64,000 nt of DNA, taken from Styela clava (taxonomy: Eukaryota > Chordata > Ascidiacea > Stolidobranchia > Styelidae). How positions within the stretch are numbered: position 1 is the stretch's first letter; each line of letters starts with the position of its first letter. The position numbers were made by a program, and so were the translations under genes. The notes beneath the pieces were generated by a model. It saw nothing but the letters and a program-made list of their open reading frames with translations. It made no database searches and was not told where the DNA came from. The stretch is taken from contig NC_135250.1 in NCBI RefSeq assembly GCF_964204865.1, forward strand, positions 4,092,001 through 4,156,000, given 5' to 3'. Shown one piece after another: positions 22,845-34,191 of this stretch.

Positions 22845-23377
22845 CGAAAAAACAGCCCACATAGTAAAAGCAGTTATGGAAATACTTTACATTACAGAAA
22901 AATTAATTCACATAGTAAATAGCAGACGCAGGATGTATTTTGCATTGCAGAAAAAATAGCTCACATAGTTAATAGCAGTCCTGAAATATTTCTCACTATT
23001 GATAACAAAAGTATAATTGCATCCAAACCAACAGTATCTATATGACTATATAAAGGATCGTTAAAAGTAAATGATATGCAAGAATCATATTGATAACAAA
23101 ATGTATTCTAATCAATTTTAATATATCTAAAACAAAATCTTCATAAATATTTTTTGTAATTTACAATACATGAAAATATGTGAAACAAACTCAGGTTCTC
23201 CATTACATAATACACACATTTCATTCCCTGATTTTCTTCCAATTTCTGGCTTTTGTTTTCAAAGGCAAGATACCAGGTATCCCAGAGTAATTTATAGTTA
23301 AACTCAGTATTTTTAATAGGTAAACGAATAGCTCGCAGAGCCATGTGATTCATATGGAGGACAGAGCTATGATTGTG
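22845..23377. other. Intergenic, weak short repeats
   Basis: Three to four degenerate copies of a phrase like TTTTACATTACAGAAAAAAT / TTCACATAGTAAATAGCAG occur between 22595 and 22995. No gene is seen. Confidence 0.4.
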
Positions 23378-24003
23378 AGAGGCCGTGGTTCGCCATGTAT
23401 TTAAGCATTCTACTCGTTTTTCCTCTCCCATGGATAAATATGTAAATCCCAGGTTATATCAATGAATAAATACATAAATAACCGCACCTCTCTCGGCGAC
23501 TGGTTCATATTCTGTTCTGTAGATACGTTTTCTGCCTAATAGATATGCATTCACAATAAGCATATGCTCATAGTTGTATGCTTTCAGCGTACCATACTTC
23601 GAAACCCTTCCTCTCCCATGGATAAATATGTAAATCCCATGTTATATCAATGAATAAATACATAAATAACCGCACCCCTCTCGGCGACTGGTTCATATTC
23701 TGTTCTGTAGATACGTTTTCTGCCTAATAGATATGCATTCCCAATAAGCATATGCTCATAGTTGTATGCTTTCAGCGTACCATACTTCGAAACCCAAAAC
23801 CAAATATGTATTGAAGAATTACAGACCTCAATACGGCCAATTTCGCACCCGACTCGGCTGAAGCAAGGGATTTTGGCAGCGAGCAATGCGTTTTCTTAAT
23901 ATGCAACGAACCATTTAGCTGGACGACGTAAAAATGCAGGGAACAATACCAAAATGAGCAAATCTTTGCAAGTTTCCACTCATTGTATATATGCTCATTG
24001 TTC
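23378..24003 (-). repeat. Long dispersed repeat E, copy 2, with 188-bp tandem duplication
   Basis: The sequence from TCCTCTCCCATGGATAAATA at 23421 is repeated from 23609, a period of 188 bp, with few differences. The longer unit continues to about 24001 and is the inverted partner of 20054-20404. The left edge (23378-23452) matches the SINE 3' end (GGCCGTGGTTCGCCAT, GGATAAATATGTAAATCC). Confidence 0.8.
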
Positions 24004-24469
24004 TAACATTGGCACGCATTGTTAGGTATTTGTATTCACAGCTATTGTCACTCTATTTTTATTCCCATTATTCAAAACTTCATGCTGCTTTTCAACCATG
24101 TATTTATTTATCTGTCTTGCACATTTGATAGGTTTTTGGTGATTTTTTGCATTTCTGACAGCGAGCGATGTCTCCCATAGATTTTGACTTGTATATTTCT
24201 ATGCTATATAGGAATCTCAGACCCAAAATATACAGAATTTGAGATCAGCTTTATTTATATATATTTACTTGTAAGGCTAATCCTGGCGATTTCTCAGCTA
24301 CCATAATCGTATACGAACATTTGAAACATCTATCAGAGACGGAGGAGGTCGTTGGGATTCTATTACATTTAATTTTATCTACCTGAATTTTGCTGTCTTA
24401 TTTCGAGCGCAACACTTATTTTACTCCATGCAAATTATCCACTGATTCAAGCAATTATTTGGCTTTTAT

Positions 24470-24745
24470 CATTTTAAATTGAGTTATAAGAACTGCCCGA
24501 TTTTGAATCGTGTCCATATTTTTTGTACAATCGTATTATTTCTATTTGATTTTTTGGTGGGTGGGCACGTACTTGTACATTTTTTAACTTTATTTTATAT
24601 TATGCTCGCCTTCCAGGTATCTCTGTATTTGTTGTTTGTTTACTTTTTTGTATTGTTCTGTATTTGTTGTCTGTTTACTTTTTTGTATTGTTCCGTTTTA
24701 GTCAGAGAGCCGAAATAAAATGATTGATTGATTTATTTATTACTC
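24470..24745 (+). repeat. Retrotransposon 3' end with TGAT microsatellite
   Basis: GAGCCGAAATAAAATGATTG continues into ATTGATTTATTTATTAC, a typical tail. Just upstream is a 34-bp tandem duplication, TGTATTTGTTGT[T/C]TGTTTA..., at about 24627 and 24661. Confidence 0.55.
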
Positions 24746-25810
24746 ATTCTGACACTGCTTTTATCTAACTCACTAGTTCGCACTTGTTTAAGCCAATTTA
24801 ATAAACACAGCCCGATCATGTCTGTTTCGACGTAAACAGTTTTAAATTAGAACCTACCGCACCTGCATTTTGTTTGTAACACAAGTCAGACGCCCGAACG
24901 CTGGAACGATAACACGTTCGTGTTTTTATCTTTTTTTGTAATATGTTTGTGAGTGTAATATCATGGGTGAACAGGCACATGTATTTATACGTGTTTTAAA
25001 CCCTACTCGAGGTTTTGCCTGTTTTCCCATTATTCAGTGTGTTTGTTTTATGTGTTCATTACTTGTTATGTGTATGTTTTTTTGGGTAAATCAAAATAAA
25101 GATTATTATTATCCCGACCCGACCAAAGTGACTACTATAGTTACTTTGTACCCGACTAAAATGGCCATGCCCCCCACCGCCATCTCCCTGTTGTTCCCTA
25201 CTAAAATCCCTACTGCACACGTTGCATAGGTACCGGTACTGCAAATCATTTTTCCTATTTATCCTGATAAAGAGGTGAACCAACGAATGTGCAGTCAATG
25301 GTCAATAATATTGTAGTTATTTTTTTTCAAATTACGTTAGTGTTGAAATTATTTGTGAAAAAAGTCTCTCAAACGTCAAAATATAATCGGATTTGAAAGG
25401 TAAAATAGAAGAGAATTTATAATTGAAACGACTAGGATTGACGTAACTAAACATTTACGGTAAGAATTAATATGTTGATATTTCCCTATAATATACAATG
25501 CTTTCAAGTCAAGTTTTTTTTTTTCCAATCAGTAAAAATAAATCCTACACGATTTACGAGAAAAAATAAAGCACTCGGTTTGAACTGCCGTTGAAGGAAA
25601 TCCAAAAGAAATCAAATTTGATTATCGAGAAACGAGGTATTTTGGTTTCGCACTGCTGTTATTGTCGGAAAGAATGATTCGCGAATTAATGAACCGGCAT
25701 TGCTGTACAGAATATAATGGATATTGGAGATTATATTAGACAAGGTGATCCTCACTTCAACTGGATTACTTGATGAAAATGTTCAGGCATTTGGTAAACA
25801 TAACAATTTT
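24746..25810. other. Region 3' of the CUB receptor gene
   Basis: No gene is recognised. Another simple tail (AAATCAAAATAAAGATTATT at about 25089) and a GGTACCGGTACTGC motif at 25228 are present. The part next to 25811 should hold the 3' UTR of the minus-strand receptor gene. Confidence 0.35.
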
Positions 25811-28800
25811 TTACTCAAAACATTTATCAATCACTTCGTAAGAGTTGTTCGGCGATATTATATCTTGGTTCCTATGGGAAGCCTTCTGACGATTGTTCAG
25901 TTTATTAGCTGAGCTCGAAGATCCACGAAGTGCCTCTTCTACCATATCAGTTGTATAAGACTCGTATTGGGAAATCCACTCCTCCCCGTTTGCAGTTAGA
26001 TTTAGTATATCGCGACTCTCGGTGATATGTTCCGTCAGGGATTTTGAGAATCGTTGAGATCCGTTGGTCTCCAGCCCACAGCACGGCGATGTGTCATCAG
26101 CAGAGAAGTAACGTTTCTTCTGCATTTGTGAATAATTGAGTGAACCGTATAATACATTATCTTTAATCTCTGGGCCGTAATGACTGGATTCCACGTTCAA
26201 GTTACGATCATTCTCACTGGTAAGACTCTTGTTCGTTGTAACAGTAGCTGGATTTGGCATTGTAGGTTGCTTTACTAATTCAGAAGAACTGGCAACACTG
26301 ATTGGCTCGTACAGAATATCATCCATAATTTCGCCGTTTAATTTCTGATTTTGTACGCATATTGCGAGATTTTCTATTCCGATGTTTTTGATGTCTAGTT
26401 TCTTTTGATGACCTATTTTTTCTATGGATTGATTCGAACTTAGTGCCTTCCAGGATATGACGTCGTAGGCTTGGTTGACCGAACCATTTAATTCGTATTT
26501 GATTTGTTGTTTCCAAACCCCATCAATCTCACAGTAATTGTTTTGCTGGTCAGTATTCTTTTGATGATTCAATTTCTTTCCATCATATAAATGTTGTTGG
26601 CTTGATTTACCGTTGGCTTTGAGGGGCTTATCGTTGGCTCGAGCTTTATTTCTAAAAAATAATAAAATGTGGCGTTTGTTTTGATCTCGCTGACTATACT
26701 ATTTGTCTTTTAACGACACATTGGCTTAATTTGAAAGTTCTCCTTCGATTTGTGCTGCTTAAATTTACTCTGAGTCAACGTTTCAGCCAAGATGATTGGC
26801 AATTGTACCGGCGTTACTTCAAATAAAAGTGCATAAAACAAAAATGACTCGATTGTTAAAGCAATTGCCAAATGTTTAAAAAGTTTTGCACTTTTACTGC
26901 CTGATGAAAAGGTTTTTCATGCTCAGCTTTATTGTTTTGATTTTCCATTACACAACAATCCTAATTAGTTACCTTTTTATCATCAACAGTACTCCAATCA
27001 AAATTACAGTTGCTAAAAATGCCCAGCAGAATCCACCGACAGCAAGAGGAATAGCTAAGTTACAATCGCAGTTTTTGGAAGACGACTGAAGAGGTATCCT
27101 TGTTACAGGCTCTAGAAATGAACGATAATAGTATGGTATTTAGTATGGTGAGAAAATAAACTACTGATTACTGACTGATAATATATATATATATATTAAA
27201 AATGTTATCCATCAATTTATCGTTTTGGGGTCTTGAAATTTTCAGTCATTTTTCTTCACAAAAAATTAATTTGCGTGTTTTTTTATAATTGTACGTTATA
27301 AAGTATATTTTTGGTTTTATCTCCTTCAATCTTTGCTTCATTAAAATAATAGTCATTGTTAGTTCGCCATGTAGATTATTCTGTATCGGAATAATGCTTA
27401 AATTTCTATTCGCGTGATGAAGTACATCAAAGGTTTTACTTTGCCTCCGCTATGTAAGTCGACGAAAGGAATTTCCATAAATGGATCGTACATTTTAGAC
27501 ATTGTTTTTGACTGGTCGTAGACACGAAGTAGAGATATGGATCGCTTAAAAAAATGATTTCTCCCAATTTGTTGGACTATTTATCCATAAGAGACAGCCC
27601 CCTTAATTATTCAGGTGAAGACTCATTGTCTCTTGTCTGATTACCATCCAGTCTATCTAATTTAAAATACTCGGACAGAAGGAAAGCGGAAATCTCAGAT
27701 GGCTATTACTCGTATTCGCTTCAAGATTTTTGGTGTTTAACTGATCGTGATCTTAATTAAAGCAAGTCTGTCTCATTCACATTTGTTCATCGCAATACTC
27801 ACCAATTGGTTACTAAAAACGTAATCATTACCATCTGCCGTTGTTGTTTCTGTCAAAAATCCTTCGATGGTCGATGTTTCATTTGGAATCACAGTGGATA
27901 TTCCGATCGTTGCAGTGCTGGTTTCTGGTATGGTCGATACTGTTACGATACTCGTGGAAATATACGGAGATGTAGTCCGCGGAGAAGGTGTCGTGGGTTT
28001 TACTGTAATGAGATAGAAATCGTAAAACGAAACTTATACGTTGTAATACAAGTCAGATTGTAATTATGTGCATTATCCATATCAACACATAATTATGGCG
28101 GATCATATTGTTAAATTATGTGTGCTCAATATTTGAAGTGTTGCGTTAGTTCGCTTATACGCATATGGTGGAAGCTGAATTCGATGACCGTATGGTCGTA
28201 TCGCTCCATCCTGTCCATAGCAAAACAATTTTATTGCTATTCTATCCGATTAAAGAGTCCAGCTGCACACTAACACAAATGTATTTCTGTTTGCTTCATT
28301 GTTGTAAACTGCTTGTCTGTGGAAGTCTGACTCTGGTCAGACGAAACGTTACAGAAATACATTTGTTTTAGTGTGCAGCTGGACTCTTTAATTGGATAGA
28401 ATAGTCATGTGTATTCCAGCTACAGTATCCTTGCAGTATACGCATACGGATCCACTAGCATAAAGGCATAGAGAAAAGATAGGAAGTTAGTCTCGCGCAA
28501 CCCAACTCAAATTTAACTTTATTGCCGTTGCTATATTTTATTGATGATTGTATTTTTTGGTTGACGAAATAATAAAATCTTTTTCTCCTATACGATATCG
28601 AAACAATAGGAAAAACGACTAATGTTGAAAATGACGCTTTTTATTGCTGATAGCGAAACTGATAACTATACATAAGTCAATACATCACAGACGTTTTGCG
28701 GAAATAATTAGGAGTATGAATTGATACATTGAATCGCTGCTTTGTATGCTATCTGGCTGCAATAAAAAAGGGGGGTTTAGGACAGCTACATATAATGTTT

Positions 28801-31643
28801 ACAGTTCGAGACGCTTCACTATTCGATGACCTTTTGTTAATTATTTTCAACGCACGGCAGGCAACTGCTCCATTTTCCATCGCACGCCAAGATTTAGCTG
28901 AACAAAATAAAGATGTTTTGCGGGCGAGTTGCCCCGTGGCTAGCTTTTTGAAAATAGATAAGTTGACGTATAAGTTTCCATGACACATGCCAGAAACGTA
29001 ATCGGCGCAAATCTCTAACGGTAGGAAAATTATTTTATCTTTCTTTGATTCGCATTGATATTTTGTATAAGTATAACCATTAATGATGCCATATTAGGAA
29101 GTCACATTTTATTTTGTAAATGTTTAATACCCCATCCCTTGTCCTTTTCTGAGCATAAGTGATGCTGTTTTCATATTACCTGTGTTAATATCGTAGTAGT
29201 GATAAGTCATGTTGAATCCAATTGGAATAGGATTGTCTTCGCACTTTCCGTTCTCACTTTTGAAGACAACTTGGAAATCTCCTTCAGCTGTACATTTAAC
29301 GTTATCACTTTGACAAATGTAATGTTTGTAGTATATCAATACGAAGCCCGACTTTTGGTCCTTGCTTGCTTTAACTACAAAAAACAACAAACATATGGGG
29401 TAATGGATGTTTCACCAATTTCCTTGTTTATTTCCGTAATAATTACAAATCAGCAATAAGTTAACAATGACGTAACGATTGGAATTTATCCCGCTGCTCA
29501 GACACTTCTTTCGCTCAGACAAATATTCAGGGTGTGGCTTTTGGTAGTTTTGCATGTTGTTCGTCAGTTTTTCGATGTGTTTCCAGTAAGTAGTTGTAAA
29601 TCAAGTGTCTTTCGAGGGACTTTAGTTTAGTTATAATAGTCCAAAATTGATACCGCAAACGCTGCGGTAGACCAGCCTAAAATTAGCCATCAGTATCTAT
29701 AAGCGGCACGTGGTTAGGGCTGGGCATTTCGAATCGAATATTCGAATCGAATAGTAAATTATTCGAATCGGTTCAGAGCTAAATTTCGAATCGCCGCCAT
29801 CTTGTTTTTATCTTTCCGCTTAATGGTCGAGGTGAATTCCCCAATTTTTTTTTCATTGGAGTCATATTTTTTTAACGAAATTCTAACATATGACTATTTT
29901 CTGTAGTGAGTTATTGATAAAACGTGTTTGTTATTCTGTGTGAACGCTCAGTAATCTATCTGAGTGGTTTATTCTATGTTTTCAGTAATTCATTTGTTGA
30001 GAGGACCAATTACTATATTAAAGTCGCTTACGATTATATATTTTCAAGTATTCGAGATTCGATTCGATTCGAAAAAAATTATTCGATTCGATTCTGAAAT
30101 CACAAGGTATTCGAAAATGCCCAGCCCTACACGTGGTCTGTCATTGTTTTGAATAAAAACGATAGTTCTGAACATGTGAGACGGTTTGTAAGCGCTAACT
30201 CTCCAAAATACCCTCAAAATCAGCGTTGAAAATTTTGCAAAGATATAGTATAGGGAGAATCTTTCAGGGGTCAAGGGTTGGGCAAACGTCCATTTTTATT
30301 GATGCAATATCGTTGAAAAGATATTCATTTTTCCTGTGGAATGAGAGTTTCAAGACAAATACGCGTTGAGGTCTTCAATATGCTGGATGGAAACTAGAAA
30401 TCGCGGATGCCGTAAGACATAAGTAGTCAGTTCTATTTCTAAAAGACCACACAAAGCGGAGTGACACGATTGAAACTAACGAGACGGGTTGGTAGCACGA
30501 AAGTCATATTGGGGATGGTGAGATGCGTATCAAAATAGGAGTGGCAAAATACAGTCGATGTGTGTCGCAATCGCGATATAATTGATTGTCTTGAGAGGAC
30601 AGGCGAATTTTTTATTACTTACATCCTGGCAGAGTAAGAGTCGCAGACCGACACGGCAAGTTGATGAATGTGACATTTATTACTAAAATCTGATCGTCGT
30701 CAGAAGGTGAGAGGTATAGCGTACATTCCACACATTCCCCATACTTGCTGTGAGGGTAACCAGGCGATGCAAACCATCCATAATCCTCGGATTGGCCAAG
30801 CTGACAACTGTTGCTATAACCGCCGCATTTCTTACCTGAAATTATTAAAATGTTTTTTTTTTATCTGCGGAACCACCAGTTATGTTGTGTGGCAAAGGGT
30901 ATTTTGTGGGACCTCCTGAAGTATGCGCACCAAGATGGCGCACAACCTGAACTCGGGTTGTGTACCAGGTTAGGGTTCAGGTTATGCGATATCTTGGTGC
31001 GCATACTTCCATTCCATGGAGTACCATTTTGTGCATCCCAATCAAAACATAAAGTTAGTTCCAATGTCAAGGTTTTAAAACAGTATTTTAAAAGTTGCAT
31101 ATTAGAATTTTGGATGCCACTATTGGAACACCAGATTTAGAACTGTGGTACGGTTTTTAGTATAAATCTATTAAAAATATGCCAAACCGCCACTTGTTTT
31201 TGTAAACTGTGCGCAAATATATATATCAAAGTGGTTAGACTGAGAGTGATGCTGTTCGAATGTATATTTATGGACTAAATGTTGTTCAACCCTATTGTAT
31301 TAATAGAGTATGTAAATTCAATGTATAGTAAGTAGTCCTATTTTATAATAATGGACCTATTCCCTTGATAAATCGTTAGCCTGGAAATGGGGTATTTACT
31401 ACTTTTCATTTAACTTACATACTATTAATACAAAGAGGTAAAATAACATTGAAGTCCAAGTTACTTCTACATTCGCAAGTTCATGTATCTTACCCAATAA
31501 ATGGTAAACTAACCCCATACTCGAATGAACGAATATAAAAATCACATTTAGTATTTCCTCTATCATAACTTACCTTCGACACGGCATAGCAGCAAATGCA
31601 ACAAACAAACAACCAAATATGAATAGATGTTGCTTAGTCGCAT
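25811..31643 (-). CDS. CUB-domain type I membrane receptor with tyrosine-motif tail (6 exons)
   Basis: Reconstructed by splicing; no name recognised. Exons on the minus strand: 31574-31643, 30623-30835, 29180-29374, 27803-28002, 26973-27109, 25811-26651. All are GT-AG with matching phases (1,1,1,0,2), 1656 nt, 551 aa. Residues 1-23 are a signal peptide (YLVVCLLHLLLC). Residues 27 to about 140 are CUB-like: CGG, ASPGYP, Y then C58, a hydrophobic strand VINVTFINL, then GFVLIYY. About 160-225 is a Thr/Ser/Pro-rich stalk. Residues 244-270 are the membrane span (AIPLAVGGFCWAFLATVILI), then basic KRNKAR. The 280-residue tail has Y311 (YCEI), Y324 (YELN), Y334 (YDVI), Y386 (ILYEPI, ITIM form), Y440 (VLYGSL, ITIM form), Y445 (YSQM) and Y543 (YEVI). 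CUB domains bind proteins or glycans; tyrosine motifs suggest SH2-based signalling. Function is inferred only. The weakest call is that exons 2 and 3 form one CUB fold. Confidence 0.8.
28237..28404. mobile_element. Palindromic MITE, 168 bp, in receptor intron 3
   Basis: Arms of about 55 bp (28237-28292 and 28350-28404) are nearly perfect inverted copies sharing AAAGAGTCCAGCTGCACACT and AAATGTATTTCTGT. The short loop has GTCTGACTCTGGTCAGAC, itself a small hairpin. No target duplication assigned. Confidence 0.85.
28425..28585 (+). repeat. Dispersed repeat F, copy 2, with retroposon-like tail
   Basis: ATCCTTGCAGTATACGCATA, GGATCCACTAGCA and GGAAGTTAGTCTCGC match 7020-7115. The sequence then runs to TTTTGGTTGACGAAATAATA, a tail related to that at 22110. 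Confidence 0.6.
29715..30129. mobile_element. hAT-like MITE, TAGGGCTGGGC family, copy 2, perfect target duplication
   Basis: Ends TAGGGCTGGGC and GCCCAGCCCTA. Flanked on both sides by the identical 8-mer CACGTGGT (29707-29714 and 30130-30137). Subterminal ATTCGAATCG repeats at both ends. It lies in intron 2 of the CUB receptor. Confidence 0.95.
30908..31025. mobile_element. MITE family A, copy 3, shortened
   Basis: GGGACCTCCTGAAGTATGCG to CATACTTCCATTCCATGGAG. Core lost; the ends meet near TACCAGGTTAGGGTT. Substitutions such as ACCAAGATGGCGC are shared by both arms. It lies in receptor intron 1. Confidence 0.75.
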
Positions 31644-32630
31644 TGTAATAAATTTTAGCCTAGGAATTATATAACTGGAAAGCACAAGAAGCAAAAATGA
31701 TAGCAATTTCTTTTTCGTATAATGACGTGATACGACGCTCACTCGTGTCGTTTACTTCGAACAAGACTATATAAAAGCAGCCCTTGATATCTAACGATAT
31801 CTTAATTAGAATTCGGTTGGAAACCAAAGACTTATCGATCGAAGGTTAGGGGATCCTCCAAAACAGTGGTCTTACTCCATAGTGACACCGTGTGTCCCAT
31901 CACTAATTAATTTATCACTCGCTAACTATACGACATAATCCATTTAACATAAATAGGCTTCTGATCCATGCTATGATGAATGCACATGCATAATCTGCAG
32001 CAGATCCAATCTCACTTTCGTGAGATATCGCGTGCATCTAACATACAGACAGACAAATACCTATCAACATACTTACCGATTAAGATCGATAAGTAATAAT
32101 CTCTCTAAAGACTTACTTCGCTGTCAAAGTTATTCGAGGTATACAAGCGGGGAGGTGGAGTGGGCATATCCCCCAGGCTCCCTGGCTACGCCTATGTCTA
32201 CTACTCCATAGCTGTTTCTCTGATCGTATTGACCTTCATTGCTTTTCGCGTCCATAGGTATTTGCTAATGCGTAATTCTACATAATGATTCTTCATATTC
32301 TCAGCGGCTCTTTAGCGGTAGCCCGTTTCACATTTTGTAAAAAAATTTTATGAGCTTCTACTTCACTGTAATAAGGCTATTTTTCGAAATTCATCTAATT
32401 TTATATAGCCGCCAAAGCACGATCAAATGTTTCTAAACAATTTTCTAAACATGTTTCTAAACAAATTTATTCTACCTTTTCACTTCAAGCCAAATATGAT
32501 CAAGTTTACAATATTTTAAACGGTTGAAAGAACTAGCCTACATCTGCTGATACCGAGTGACTACTGACGATAAAAAATAAATCTAAAAGTTTCACCAGCC
32601 AATTTTTACTAACGAAACACTGCACAAATC
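31644..32630. other. Divergent spacer, 5' flank of the CUB receptor
   Basis: Upstream region of the receptor gene. A plus-strand frame at about 32128-32272 with a hydrophobic stretch overlaps transposon-like text (CAGGCTCCCTGGCTACGCC), so I do not call it. GACTTATCGATCGAAGG at 31831 resembles the retroposon at 17289. Confidence 0.35.
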
Positions 32631-32834
32631 GGTACTCCCGTATTGTGTGTACCAGGTTAGGTTTACGGCCTAATTTTTTTCCGATTTTAGTTCTATTACG
32701 CGTTCGGGGACTGTCTGTATTAGCCAAGTAAATATACCCCCTGCCCACAGACTTCCGTCCCTTTACACAACTTGATGTAAAGTAGGCGAACAAAATTAGT
32801 TACCTGAATATTGGTACACACACTTCTGGAGCGC
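32631..32834. mobile_element. MITE family B, copy 5
   Basis: GGTACTCCCGTATTGTGTGT to ACTTCTGGAGCGCC. A clean copy: GCGTTCGGGGACTGTCTGTA, AATATACCCCCTGCCCA and AACTTGATGTAAAGTAGGCG in order. Confidence 0.88.
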
Positions 32835-33011
32835 CCACAAATCTATATCAAATTATAATTCTAGAAATACACAAATTTATATATTTTCAGTTCAATGTTT
32901 ACTTATTCCGCTTCATGTAAACATGGCCATATGTTCGCAAAGATAAAGCGAATCGCAAAGAAAATATAAACATTTCAGTTTCTACTAGTAAAATGAAAAC
33001 CCTGTGTTAGG

Positions 33012-33306
33012 ACAGGATTTACATATATATCCCGAGGGAGAGAAAAGTCGATGAGACGGCTTAATAATATGGCGAACCACGGGCCCTCGCCCAGTTACCA
33101 GTCCATGTCGGATATGGGATTATTTAGCCAGTTATTTGTTTTCGGAAGCATGGGCTTAATGGTAGAGGAATTCGTAACCGGCCAGTGGCTACGTGAATAA
33201 CCCTAAGGCGGCTAGGAGTCGAGCAATCCTCTCGCACATGACTATCCTCGCATGGGAATCGAACCTGCGAACCCAAGCAGGGTAATCACGATGCGCCACA
33301 CCGCTA
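33012..33306 (-). mobile_element. tRNA-derived SINE, copy 1
   Basis: On the minus strand: tRNA-like head with a B-box region CGCAGGTTCGATTCCCATGC, then GAGAGGATTGCTCGACTCC, body, and 3' end GGGATATATATGTAAATCC. The plus strand shows GGGAATCGAACCTGCGAACC. Same layout as 47342-47690. Confidence 0.85.
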
Positions 33307-33607
33307 AGTATTAAAACTGTAATCCTTTTTTACGAACTTGCAACATATAGTCTAAATAGCTCTTGGCAATTTACTGGTCGTCGTCAGAGACTAGTCTCTT
33401 TTGTTTCTGAGTGAGTGCGCGTTTAAGCAAATTTACCTAAAAAATTGAGATCAATCGCAACAATACCAAAAGACGTAGCTAGCGCTTAGTATGACCAAAA
33501 TTATTGTTAAATTCACTTTAAAAAATCTATGGCAATAAATGAAAGAAAAATTATGTAATGATATCCAAGTAAAATGATTTAATGAAGTGATACCACAAAG
33601 ACTGGAA

Positions 33608-33824
33608 GGTACTCCCGAATTATGTGAACCAAGATGGCGGACACCGGAACGTAGCATGTGTACCAGGTTAGTTCCAAATTCTCTAATTTTCGTTCTATTA
33701 CGAGTTCGGGGATTAGCCAAGTGGATCCCGTAGTATTTGTACCTGAGATTATGGCATAACGCTATCCTGGTATACATACTACGTTCCGGTGCCCGCCATC
33801 TTGGTTCACATACTTCGGGAGGAC
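33608..33824. mobile_element. MITE family A, copy 4
   Basis: GGTACTCCCGAATTATGTGA to CACATACTTCGGGAGGACC, both arms with the AAGATGGCGGACACCGGAAC module (right arm GTTCCGGTGCCCGCCATCTT). Core GTTCGGGGATTAGCCAAGTG. The open frame across this copy is not a gene. Confidence 0.9.
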
Positions 33825-34191
33825 CGTCTGGAAATCCAAACAATTCCATTTATTTATTACTCCAAGCCGCAAGGTTTGTGTGAAAACACAACCGCAAATA
33901 AATAAACAAATATTATGGACTACGAAAAAAAAGATTCGCAAGATGGGCGTCCTTTTGCATAACATGTGTACAAAAACAGATTTAAAAATATGGGAATTTC
34001 ACTTTTGGAAAACCAGTGTGCAGTTTCGTTTTGCGTCCATCGACCAATATTTGTGTAAAAAATCTCGAAGTGAAAGGGAATAATATTTGTTTAAATATTA
34101 CCATTTTACCGTGATAAATAACGATTTTATCTTAAAATCGAGCGACATATGACAAAAAACAAATATTTATATATATATTACCACATCAATA

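Noticed and set aside
32128-32272. Plus-strand frame with a hydrophobic segment (YYSIAVSLIVLTFIAF)
   Set aside because: The upstream text CAGGCTCCCTGGCTACGCC is common transposon-end sequence, and no splice partners or ATG context were found.
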